NCBI GenBank assembly: GCA_021825225.1
Contig: JAKAIH010000221.1
Location: 1-5,384, forward strand
Direction of reading: 5' to 3'
Origin: Pseudomonadota bacterium
GTDB taxonomy: Bacteria; Pseudomonadota; Gammaproteobacteria; Burkholderiales; SG8-39
DNA: 5,384 nucleotides
Shown: in pieces, positions 1 through 5,384 of the stretch
How positions within the stretch are numbered: the first letter of the stretch is position 1
Layout: the number at the start of each line of letters is the position of its first letter
Translations under genes and position numbers: made by a program
The notes under the pieces: generated by a model
Told to the model about the DNA's origin: nothing
Database searches by the model: none
Seen by the model: the letters and a program-made list of their open reading frames with translations, nothing else

Positions 1-403
1 CGAACTGCTCGCGCGGCTGGGACTGGATGCCGCGGCGCTGCCGGGACAATTCGAATTCGCGCGCTGGCCCGAGCTGCGTGCGGCATTCGCGGCCGCGTTC
101 AAGAAAAAGACGCGCGAGGAATGGTGCCGCGACATGGAGGGCACGGACGTGTGCTTCGCTCCGGTATTGTCGCTGACCGAAGCGCCGCAGCATGCGCACA
201 ACCGCGCGCGCGGCGCCTTCGTCGAGATCGAGGGCGTGACCCAGCCGGCGCCGGCGCCGCGCTACTCGCGCACCCCGGGCGCGGTTGCGCGATCCGCACC
301 GCAGCGCGGCGAGGGCGGTGCGCAGGCGCTCGCCGACTGGGGTTTCAGCCGGGGCGAGATCGAAACCTTTCGGGCGCGCGGCGCGCTGCTGCTCGACGGC
401 TAA
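1..403 (+). CDS. CaiB/BaiF family III CoA transferase, alpha-methylacyl-CoA racemase-like (3' part only)
   Basis: Partial gene: the start lies left of the window, the frame runs from base 2, and it ends at TAA 401-403, giving about 133 C-terminal residues. The segment reading EEWCRDMEGTDVCFAPVLS, followed by EAPQHAHNRARGAFVE and a proline/alanine stretch ending PAPAPRYSRTPG, is typical of the C-terminal part of family III CoA transferases, closest in style to alpha-methylacyl-CoA racemase (AMACR/Mcr). Known members either move CoA between carboxylic acids or epimerise 2-methylacyl-CoA thioesters in the cytoplasm during branched-chain or steroid side-chain breakdown. The N-terminal catalytic region is outside the window, so racemase and transferase cannot be separated. 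The ending DWGFSRGEIETFRARGALL is a usual family terminus, so the 3' end looks intact. The gene converges on the minus-strand glycosylase gene with 25 bases between the two stops and no evident terminator. Confidence 0.9.
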   Translation, partial: ELLARLGLDAAALPGQFEFARWPELRAAFAAAFKKKTREEWCRDMEGTDVCFAPVLSLTEAPQHAHNRARGAFVEIEGVTQPAPAPRYSRTPGAVARSAPQRGEGGAQALADWGFSRGEIETFRARGALLLDG

Positions 404-428
404 CGCCGCGTCGCACGTCGCAGCACGC

Positions 429-971
429 TCAGCCCGGGCCAGCGGCACCTTGGCGGCCAACCGGAGCCAGTCGCAGCGCTCGTTTCCACACCCTGTGCTT
501 GTACGCGCGGCTCATGGAAGCGTTGGCCGGGCTGGTCGATGGCAAGCGCCGATAATGCTGTGGCCCAAGTCCGTCGGCGAGCCCGGGCAGCACGTATTTG
601 CGGTAGCTCGCTTCGGCTTTGGCACCGTTGAAGAACACCTGCACGATTCCCGGGTGCAAGCGGTAAAAAGAGGCGAAGTCATTGGCGTCGATGCTGGCCT
701 CGTCTATGGCGGAGTCCAGGCTGCCCTCGCGCGTGCAGGACGCAAGCACATCCCACAGCGCGATGCCATGCGATCTCAGCGCCAGCGCCCTGGCCGCATA
801 CGGTGCCGATGCCGCCATGCCGGTAACTTCGCCGAGGATATGCCAGAACAGGTTTTGCGCGTGCGCATAATATTGTCCGGCCGCGAGCGACGCATTTCCC
901 GGCATGCTGCCGAGAATGAGGATGCGCGCCTTCGCGTCCGCTATCGGGGGAAAGCTCTGAACGCGCGGCAT
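429..971 (-). CDS. Hypoxanthine/deoxyinosine DNA glycosylase, uracil-DNA glycosylase superfamily (family 6-like)
   Basis: A 180-residue cytoplasmic enzyme expected to remove deaminated bases, mainly hypoxanthine (deoxyinosine), from DNA and so start base-excision repair. Motif 1 is GSMPGNASLAAGQYYAH at residues 21-37, followed by QNLFW (39-43). Motif 2 is LPSTSPANASMS at 143-154. ALWDVLASCTREGSLDSAI (71-89) and FFNGAKAEASY (113-123) are also typical. GSMPG replaces the GQDPY of family 1 UDG and the GINPG of Mug, which points to the deoxyinosine glycosylase branch. In that branch an Asn, probably the one in the QYY-H-x-x-N segment (Asn40 here), has been reported as important; I recall this only in outline. 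About 20 residues after motif 2's helix (ending GRQGAAGPG) look like a nonconserved tail. The ATG is 4 bases after the stop of the upstream small membrane protein gene and has only a weak AGG upstream, so translation is probably coupled. Function is fairly secure; substrate preference is not. Confidence 0.88.
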   Translation of the reverse strand: MPRVQSFPPIADAKARILILGSMPGNASLAAGQYYAHAQNLFWHILGEVTGMAASAPYAARALALRSHGIALWDVLASCTREGSLDSAIDEASIDANDFASFYRLHPGIVQVFFNGAKAEASYRKYVLPGLADGLGPQHYRRLPSTSPANASMSRAYKHRVWKRALRLAPVGRQGAAGPG

Positions 972-975
972 GGAC

Positions 976-1254
976 TCATTGCCTGGGCTGCACCTTGTCC
1001 GGAATCTTCATCGGCGGCTGTTGCGGCATGCCCCGGTCGCCATACAGGAGTCCGGAGAAAAACCAGACCCCGAGTGCCGCGAATATGGCGCACAGGATCA
1101 GCACGTAGCGCAGGGTCTTGCGCTCGCCGGCCTCGGCCTCTTCGATGCGATCGAGCGCCTTGCGCACTTTGCGCAGCGCGGCCTGCTCCGTCGTGCGCTG
1201 CGCGTGCTCCTCGATCGCGGCGCGATCGATGTCGTTCGGCGTCTCGATGCCCAT
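976..1254 (-). CDS. Small single-pass membrane protein, unknown function, downstream of P-type ATPase
   Basis: A 92-residue protein of no family I recognise. Residues 8-46 form a charged, probably helical cytoplasmic segment rich in Glu, Arg and Ala (for example IEEHAQRTTEQAALRKVRKA). Residues 50-71 form one strongly hydrophobic helix (YVLILCAIFAALGVWFFSGL). A 21-residue proline-rich tail follows (GMPQQPPMKIPDKVQPRQ). Basic residues just before the helix (ERKTLR) predict the N-terminus inside and the C-terminus in the periplasm. There is no cleavable signal peptide. The start is supported by GAGAGG at 1263-1268, 8 bases before the ATG. The gene lies 54 bases after the ATPase stop and 4 bases before the glycosylase start, so it is probably in one operon. 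It could be an accessory peptide of the pump or an unrelated membrane protein; nothing in the sequence decides. A 109-residue overlapping frame on the same strand is rejected because it lacks the membrane helix and is arginine-rich noise. Confidence 0.75.
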   Translation of the reverse strand: MGIETPNDIDRAAIEEHAQRTTEQAALRKVRKALDRIEEAEAGERKTLRYVLILCAIFAALGVWFFSGLLYGDRGMPQQPPMKIPDKVQPRQ

Positions 1255-1262
1255 GCGGCGTC

Positions 1263-1268
1263 CCTCTC
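1263..1268 (-). promoter_or_regulatory. Ribosome binding site of the small membrane protein gene
   Basis: On the minus strand GAGAGG ends 8 bases before the ATG at 1254. It is a good Shine-Dalgarno match and decides this start over the overlapping frame that begins upstream at 1270. Confidence 0.7.
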
Positions 1269-1282
1269 AAGCTCCGTCACGC

Positions 1283-1312
1283 AGTGTACGCCAGGCGGGC
1301 GGCGGCCGTCAT
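1283..1312 (-). promoter_or_regulatory. Possible weak sigma70-type promoter before the small membrane protein gene
   Basis: Read on the minus strand, ATGACG (1307-1312, 4 of 6 to TTGACA) overlaps the ATPase stop codon. An 18-base spacer separates it from TACACT (1283-1288, 4 of 6 to TATAAT, keeping the first TA and last T). Transcription would begin near 1276 and give a leader of about 22 bases that includes the ribosome binding site. The match is weak, and chance is a real alternative; read-through from the ATPase gene is at least as likely. Confidence 0.22.
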
Positions 1313-3984
1313 CGCTGCGCGCGCCGGGCGCTGCGGCGCAATGCGAGCTTGCGCAGTTCCTCCAGCATCCACATGCAGGCCGCGAACAAGACGGCGAGCA
1401 ACCAGACCTCGACCCCGACTGGCGCGGTGCCGAACAACCAGTTACCGGCCGGCGTATAGACGATGCCGAGGATCAAGCCGAGCTCGGCCGCTATGCTGAG
1501 CAGAATAAGCCGGTTGCTGAGCAGACTGAACGACAGCAGGGACTTCAGCGGGTGGCGGCACAGGAACACGTTCGCCACCTGGGCCATCACGATCGCCACC
1601 AGACAGGCGGTGGTCGCCTGCAGATACGAAGGATCGGTCTTTTCGGGCAGTTCGCCGTAATGCCAACCGGCGGCGTGCAGCGCGAAAAAGAACAGCGCCA
1701 TCGCCGCAGCCGCCTCGAGCATGCCGAGGAACAGGTAGGCGCGCGTGAGCAGGCCGGGCGAGAGCAGCCGCTCGCTGCGGCCCCTGGGCGGCCGGTTCAT
1801 CACGTCGGGATCGGGAGCCTCGGCACCAAGCGCCAGCGCCGGCAGCATGTCGGTGCCCAGGTCCACGGCCAGGATCTGGATGATGGTAAGCGGCAGCGGG
1901 ATCTTGAACAGGACGAAGGCGAGATAGGGCACCAGTTCCGGAATATTGGAACTCAGGATGTAGGTGAGGAATTTCCGGATGTTCTCGAACACCGCGCGCC
2001 CTTCCTCGATCGCCGCGACGATGCTGGCGAAATTGTCGTCGAGCAGGATCAGGTCGGCAGCCTCCTTGGCCACGTCGGTGCCGGCGATGCCCATGGAGAT
2101 GCCGATGTCGGCGGTCTTCAGCGCCGGCGCGTCGTTCACGCCGTCGCCGGTGACCGCCACGATTTCACCCTTCTTCTTGAGCGCCTGCACGATCAGCATT
2201 TTCTGCTCGGCGGCGACGCGCGCGAAAATGATCTCCTTCGCGTCCAGCGCCAGCTGCAGCTGGGTCGGCGACATCGCGCGCAGCGCGTCGCCGCTGACCA
2301 GCAGCGGATGCTCGCCCTGCACCAGCCCGATCTCGCGCGCGATCGCGAGCGCCGTGTGCGGGTGGTCGCCGGTGACCATGATCACGCGGATGCCGGCCGA
2401 AACGCAGCGCGCCACCGCCTCGGGCACCTCGATCCGCGGCGGGTCTTCCAGCCCGACCAGGCCGTCCAGCGTCATGCCGCTCTCATCGGCCGGCATGCCG
2501 TCGGGAACCGCGCAATGGGCGAAGGCGAGCACGCGCAGGCCGGCCTCCGCCATCTGCCGCTGCGCCGCCAGGAGGCGCGTCCTCGCTGCCGGATCCAGCG
2601 GCACGATGCCGGCGTCGAACCGGACCAGCTCGCAGGCGGCGAGCACCGTCTCGGGCGCGCCCTTGCAATAGAGCACGCGGCCTTGCGGCGTGTCGCACAG
2701 CACCGACATGCGCTTGCGGTCGGTGTCGAAAGGCAGCTCGTCGATGCGCGAATAAGAGTCCAGGCCGCCGGCAACTGCCCGGCCCATCCCGGCCAGCGCC
2801 ATTTCCATCGGGTCGCCCAGGAGCCTGCCCGTCTCCGCCTGCTCCAGGTCATGGCACAGCGCGGCGTTGATGAACAATTGGCGGTTGTCCTGGGCGAGGC
2901 GCGCCTGTGCGGCGCGATCGTCCCAGGCGACGAAACCACCGCCCAGCCACAGGCGCCGCACCGACATGCGGTTCTGCGTCAGCGTGCCGGTCTTGTCGCA
3001 GCAGATAGTCGTGGTCGAGCCCAGCGCCTCGACCGCGGGCAGGTGACGCACCAGCGCGTTGCGCTTCGCCATGCGCTGCGTCGCCATCGCCAGCGACAGC
3101 GTCACCGTGGGCAACAGCCCTTCGGGCACGTTGGCGACGATGATGCCGATCGCGAACAGCACGTTTTCCCAGACCGGCAGGCCCAGCGCCTGGCCGACGA
3201 AAAACAGGCTGACGCCGATGCCGGTCGCCAGCGCCGCGACGATGCGCGACAGGCGTGCGATTTCGCGTTGCAGCGGGGAACTGGCTTCGCCCGCGGTTTG
3301 CGTGAGATGCGCGATGCGGCCGAATTCGGTATGCATGCCGGTCGCATATACCACCGCCCGCGCGCGGCCCGACACCACCGAAGTGCCGGCGAGCGCGATG
3401 TTCTTCGCGTACAGCGGTGCGTCCTCCTGGCTGGGCTCGGCATTGCGCGATTTCGGCAGCGATTCGCCCGTGACCGTCGCGGTGTTCACGCGCAGCGCGT
3501 GGGACTCGAGCAGGCGGCAGTCGGCAGGAACGAGGGTGCCCTCCTCCAGCAGCACGACATCGCCCGGCACCAGCGATGCGGCGAGCAGCTCCACGGTTTG
3601 GCCGCCGCGCAACGCCTTCACCTTTTGCGGCAGCAACTGGCGCAGCGCCGCCACCGCACGCTCCGCCTTGTATTCCTGCCAGAACGAAAAGATGCCGTTG
3701 ATCAGGATCACGCCGAGGATGGCGGCACCGAGACGGGCCATGCCCTGACCCGGATCAAAGTGGTCTGCAAGAAAAGCCAGTCCGGCGGCGACCCAGAGAA
3801 TGATCGCGAAGAAGTGCGTGAACTCGCGCGCGAAACTGACGAGCAGATGCTCGCGGCCCAGTTCCTCCACGTGGTTGGGGCCGAATTCGAGCAGCCGGCG
3901 CGCGGCCTCGGCCGGCGCGAGGCCGGCGGCAGAGGTTCTCAGACTGGCGAGAGACTGCTCGGCGGTAAGCCTGTGGATGCGCAT
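1309..3984 (-). CDS. P-type cation-transporting ATPase, P2C (Na+,K+-ATPase-like) type
   Basis: An 891-residue inner-membrane pump that couples ATP hydrolysis to cation transport through a phospho-aspartate intermediate. Order: N-terminal cation-ATPase domain (about 1-50); M1-M2 (55-103); actuator domain with TGES at 172-175; M3-M4 (247-298) with PEGL at 287-290; phosphorylation site DKTGTLTQN with Asp330; nucleotide-binding domain with ELPFDTDRKRM (416-426) and KGAPE (441-445); MVTGD (536-540); TGDGVNDAP (612-620); then M5-M10 (669-875). IGIIVANVPEGLLPTVT, YILSSNIPE and DLGTDMLPA match Na+,K+-ATPase rather than SERCA. By hand alignment, Tyr675, Ser679, Asn680, Glu683, Asp708, Thr711, Asp712, Gln802 and Glu834 correspond to Tyr771, Ser775, Asn776, Glu779, Asp804, Thr807, Asp808, Gln923 and Glu954; Asn805 replaces Asp926. 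Length fits P2 pumps without long tails. An in-frame stop inside the upstream hairpin leaves ATG 3984 as the only ATG start, although it has a poor ribosome binding site. The transported ions remain inferred. Confidence 0.95.
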   Translation of the reverse strand: MRIHRLTAEQSLASLRTSAAGLAPAEAARRLLEFGPNHVEELGREHLLVSFAREFTHFFAIILWVAAGLAFLADHFDPGQGMARLGAAILGVILINGIFSFWQEYKAERAVAALRQLLPQKVKALRGGQTVELLAASLVPGDVVLLEEGTLVPADCRLLESHALRVNTATVTGESLPKSRNAEPSQEDAPLYAKNIALAGTSVVSGRARAVVYATGMHTEFGRIAHLTQTAGEASSPLQREIARLSRIVAALATGIGVSLFFVGQALGLPVWENVLFAIGIIVANVPEGLLPTVTLSLAMATQRMAKRNALVRHLPAVEALGSTTTICCDKTGTLTQNRMSVRRLWLGGGFVAWDDRAAQARLAQDNRQLFINAALCHDLEQAETGRLLGDPMEMALAGMGRAVAGGLDSYSRIDELPFDTDRKRMSVLCDTPQGRVLYCKGAPETVLAACELVRFDAGIVPLDPAARTRLLAAQRQMAEAGLRVLAFAHCAVPDGMPADESGMTLDGLVGLEDPPRIEVPEAVARCVSAGIRVIMVTGDHPHTALAIAREIGLVQGEHPLLVSGDALRAMSPTQLQLALDAKEIIFARVAAEQKMLIVQALKKKGEIVAVTGDGVNDAPALKTADIGISMGIAGTDVAKEAADLILLDDNFASIVAAIEEGRAVFENIRKFLTYILSSNIPELVPYLAFVLFKIPLPLTIIQILAVDLGTDMLPALALGAEAPDPDVMNRPPRGRSERLLSPGLLTRAYLFLGMLEAAAAMALFFFALHAAGWHYGELPEKTDPSYLQATTACLVAIVMAQVANVFLCRHPLKSLLSFSLLSNRLILLSIAAELGLILGIVYTPAGNWLFGTAPVGVEVWLLAVLFAACMWMLEELRKLALRRSARRAQR

Positions 3985-4012
3985 GAAATTGCCGGCCGAC
4001 GCGGTCCGGCCG

Positions 4013-4060
4013 CGCCACCTGCCCCACAGCCTAGTCGGTCAAAGAGGAGGCGCTTTGACC
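4013..4060 (-). promoter_or_regulatory. Hairpin with possible pseudoknot partner in the leader of the ATPase gene
   Basis: GGTCAAAG (4037-4044) and CTTTGACC (4053-4060) form a perfect 8-bp inverted repeat around an 8-base loop. The repeat lies between the REC-PAS-PAS stop (4065) and the ATPase start (3984). In the minus-strand transcript the loop reads CGCCUCCU. It is complementary, with one U-U mismatch, to AGGUGGCG at 4013-4020, the best purine-rich ribosome-binding-like stretch in the leader (28 bases before the ATG). No T-tract follows the stem on the minus strand, so a classical intrinsic terminator is unlikely. It may be an RNA processing or translational control element, a protein-binding palindrome, or chance. 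The inverted repeat itself is certain; its function is not. Confidence 0.45.
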
Positions 4061-4064
4061 TTGC

Positions 4065-5324
4065 TCAATTATTTTCCAGTGCCTGCCCGGCGCGCTCCTT
4101 CGCGCAGGCAGCCCGCACCGCCGCGAGGACTGCCGGCCGGCCGAGGTAAGTCCCGCGCGCGCCCTGCAATTCGAGCCGGATAAGCGATCCGTCTTTGCGC
4201 ACGGCCGCGAAGGCGAGGCCGAGCGGCCCCGGCTCCTCCTCGATCAGGCGGCGCAGAGCCTCGGCCGTCGCCGCAAAGTCCTCCTCGCACGCCAGCGACG
4301 CCAGCGCCTTGCCGATCAAATCCGCTTCCGCGGCGTAGCCGAGAATATCGGCCAGGCGCGGATTGCACCAGACCAGCTTTTGCTCCTGGACGACGCACAT
4401 CCCGTCGAACCACTGCTGCATCAGGCTGCGGCAGCGGGCCTCGGTTTCGAGCAGGCTGCCCGCGTCCGCCTTGCGCCGGGAGATGTCGCGCAGTGTGGCG
4501 ACGATCCTCGATTCGCCTTCGGCGCTGCGCACGACCGTCGCCGAAACCGAACAGGGTATGAGCGAGCCGTCGCGGTTCCTGAACGTCGAATCCACGTCGA
4601 TGGCGCGGCCGTGCTGCTTGATCGCGCTCAGGATCGCGTCTCTGTATTCGGCATCGGCATACAAGGCATCCACCGATGTTCCGATGATGTCTTCCCGCTT
4701 GTACTGCCCCTGCGACAGCGTTGCAAGCTGCGGGCTTATCTCCAATATGATTCCGTCCAGGCTCGTCTCGACATAGACATCCTGCACGCTGTCGAAGATA
4801 CGCCGGTATTTCTCCTCGCTCTCGCGCAGCTTGCGGTTCGCCGCCTCCAGTTGCGCCATCTTGTCCTCCAGCTTGCGCGCGAGCGCGGCCTCGTGCAGAG
4901 CGCGCGACGCGGCGTCATCGAGCGGCGGGGCCGGTGCGGGCGCGGGCCGCCCCGCCCACTGCCCCAGCACTGCACGCAGTTCCCCGAGGAACACATCCGC
5001 CTCCAGCGGTTTGATGAGATAGCGCACCGCGCCCAGCGCCAGCGCGTATTTCTCGTCGTCGGGACGCACGTAGGTTGCGGAGTAAAAAATGAACGGGATC
5101 GCGCGCAGTGCCTCATCCTGCATCCAGGCGCGGCACAGAGCGAAGCCGTCCATCGTCGGCATCAGCACATCTGAGACGATGGCATCGGGCGCAGCGCTGC
5201 GCGCGGCGGCGAGTGCCTCGGCACCGTTGCCCGCCGCGCTCACCCGGTAGCCGTTGACCTCGAGCAGCAGCTTGAGGAGATTGCGGTTCTCCTCGTGGTC
5301 CTCGACGATCAACACATGTTTCAT
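4065..5324 (-). CDS. Response-regulator-type protein, REC-PAS-PAS, no output domain
   Basis: A 419-residue cytoplasmic signalling protein. The receiver domain (1-120) has the acidic pair Glu8/Asp9, phosphoacceptor Asp52 in IVSDVLMPTMDG, Ser82 and Lys105 followed by Pro, so it should accept phosphate from a histidine kinase. A Pro/Ala linker (126-134) leads to a coiled coil (about 140-172, with KLEDKMAQLEAANRKLRESE). PAS 1 (about 172-285) ends in the usual LRDISRRKAD linker. PAS 2 (about 295-402) contains WCNPRLADILGY and VRKDGSLI. The protein stops 17 residues after PAS 2, with no histidine kinase, GGDEF, EAL or DNA-binding domain, so output must come through a partner or phosphate exchange. 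The start at 5324 is chosen over an in-frame ATG at 5372 because it has AGGAAGG 6 bases upstream and begins directly at MKHVLIVEDH, the usual receiver start. It is co-directional with the ATPase gene 80 bases downstream; a functional link is possible but unproven. Confidence 0.9.
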   Translation of the reverse strand: MKHVLIVEDHEENRNLLKLLLEVNGYRVSAAGNGAEALAAARSAAPDAIVSDVLMPTMDGFALCRAWMQDEALRAIPFIFYSATYVRPDDEKYALALGAVRYLIKPLEADVFLGELRAVLGQWAGRPAPAPAPPLDDAASRALHEAALARKLEDKMAQLEAANRKLRESEEKYRRIFDSVQDVYVETSLDGIILEISPQLATLSQGQYKREDIIGTSVDALYADAEYRDAILSAIKQHGRAIDVDSTFRNRDGSLIPCSVSATVVRSAEGESRIVATLRDISRRKADAGSLLETEARCRSLMQQWFDGMCVVQEQKLVWCNPRLADILGYAAEADLIGKALASLACEEDFAATAEALRRLIEEEPGPLGLAFAAVRKDGSLIRLELQGARGTYLGRPAVLAAVRAACAKERAGQALENN

Positions 5325-5330
5325 GCGAAT

Positions 5331-5337
5331 CCTTCCT
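5331..5337 (-). promoter_or_regulatory. Ribosome binding site of the REC-PAS-PAS gene
   Basis: On the minus strand AGGAAGG lies 6 bases before the ATG at 5324. It decides this start over the in-frame ATG 48 bases upstream. Confidence 0.75.
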
Positions 5338-5350
5338 GCCGGAACTTTCG

Positions 5351-5380
5351 CGCGCGCCGCACTGCAAGGCACTGCGCGCG
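5351..5380. repeat. Heptamer direct repeat inside a GC inverted repeat, upstream of the REC-PAS-PAS gene
   Basis: GCACTGC occurs at 5359-5365 and again at 5369-5375, exactly 10 bases apart. CGCGCGC (5351-5357) and GCGCGCG (5374-5380) flank them as an inverted repeat. Two copies one helical turn apart could be an operator for a regulator acting on the gene that starts at 5324. In DNA this GC-rich such short repeats also arise by chance. No convincing -35/-10 pair is visible in 5325-5384, and the promoter may lie outside the window. Confidence 0.25.
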
Positions 5381-5384
5381 TGCA

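Noticed and set aside
404..428. A possible bidirectional terminator between the convergent CoA-transferase and glycosylase genes
   Set aside because: Only a weak 4-bp pairing is visible, with no T-tract on either strand.
941..1270. A 109-codon minus-strand frame overlapping the small membrane protein gene
   Set aside because: Arg/His/Ala-rich, without a hydrophobic helix. The other frame has a good ribosome binding site, a clear membrane helix and tight spacing to its neighbour.
285..1499. A plus-strand open frame of 404 codons
   Set aside because: It overlaps the CoA-transferase end in another frame and runs antisense to the glycosylase and small membrane protein. The product is Arg/Ala-rich, without recognisable features.
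4037..4060. The intergenic hairpin as a classical rho-independent terminator of the REC-PAS-PAS gene
   Set aside because: The stem is only moderately GC-rich and no T-run follows it on the transcribed minus strand. The mildly T-rich side is on the plus strand, where no gene needs terminating.
970..4149. A plus-strand open frame of 1059 codons opposite the whole ATPase and small membrane protein genes
   Set aside because: Its product is dominated by Arg, Gln, His, Asp and Ala with no domain, membrane segment or motif. It is the expected stop-free antisense frame of a GC-rich gene, and the minus-strand ATPase is unmistakable.
4380..5174. A plus-strand open frame of 264 codons opposite the REC-PAS-PAS gene
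   Set aside because: Low-information composition rich in Arg, Gln and His. The opposite strand has clear receiver and PAS motifs.
5325..5372. A start 16 codons upstream for the REC-PAS-PAS protein
   Set aside because: The extension does not resemble a receiver N-terminus, while the ATG at 5324 has AGGAAGG at the right distance and begins directly with the first receiver strand.

Overview
This is a GC-rich, compact stretch of bacterial chromosome. The protein styles (an AMACR/CaiB-like CoA transferase, a REC-PAS-PAS protein and a family 6 type DNA glycosylase) suggest a betaproteobacterium, perhaps Burkholderiales-like. That placement is inferred from general resemblance; no marker gene is present.

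Layout from left to right. Bases 1-403 hold the 3' end of a plus-strand family III CoA-transferase / alpha-methylacyl-CoA racemase-like gene. Everything else is on the minus strand and converges on it across only 25 bases. In transcription order (right to left) the minus-strand genes are: a REC-PAS-PAS response-regulator-type protein with no output domain (5324-4065); an 80-base gap with a perfect 8-bp hairpin; an 891-residue P-type cation ATPase (3984-1309); a 92-residue single-pass membrane protein (1254-976); and a hypoxanthine/deoxyinosine-type DNA glycosylase (971-429). The last two are separated by only 4 bases and are probably translationally coupled.

The standout is the ATPase. Its M4, M5 and M6 segments match animal Na+,K+-ATPase (P2C) much better than SERCA or typical bacterial Ca2+ pumps. 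It keeps the equivalents of Tyr771, Ser775, Asn776, Glu779, Asp804, Thr807, Asp808, Gln923 and Glu954; the Asp926 position is Asn. No animal-type beta subunit is visible. The next gene downstream encodes a small single-pass protein, which makes it a natural candidate for a pump-associated peptide, though this is inference only.

The REC-PAS-PAS protein upstream could in principle sense conditions relevant to the pump, but it has no DNA-binding, kinase or cyclase domain and would have to act through a partner. The glycosylase looks like a passenger gene rather than a functional partner. I see no mobile element, CRISPR array, tRNA or rRNA. Very long plus-strand open frames lie opposite the ATPase and the REC-PAS-PAS gene; they are shadows caused by GC-rich codon usage.
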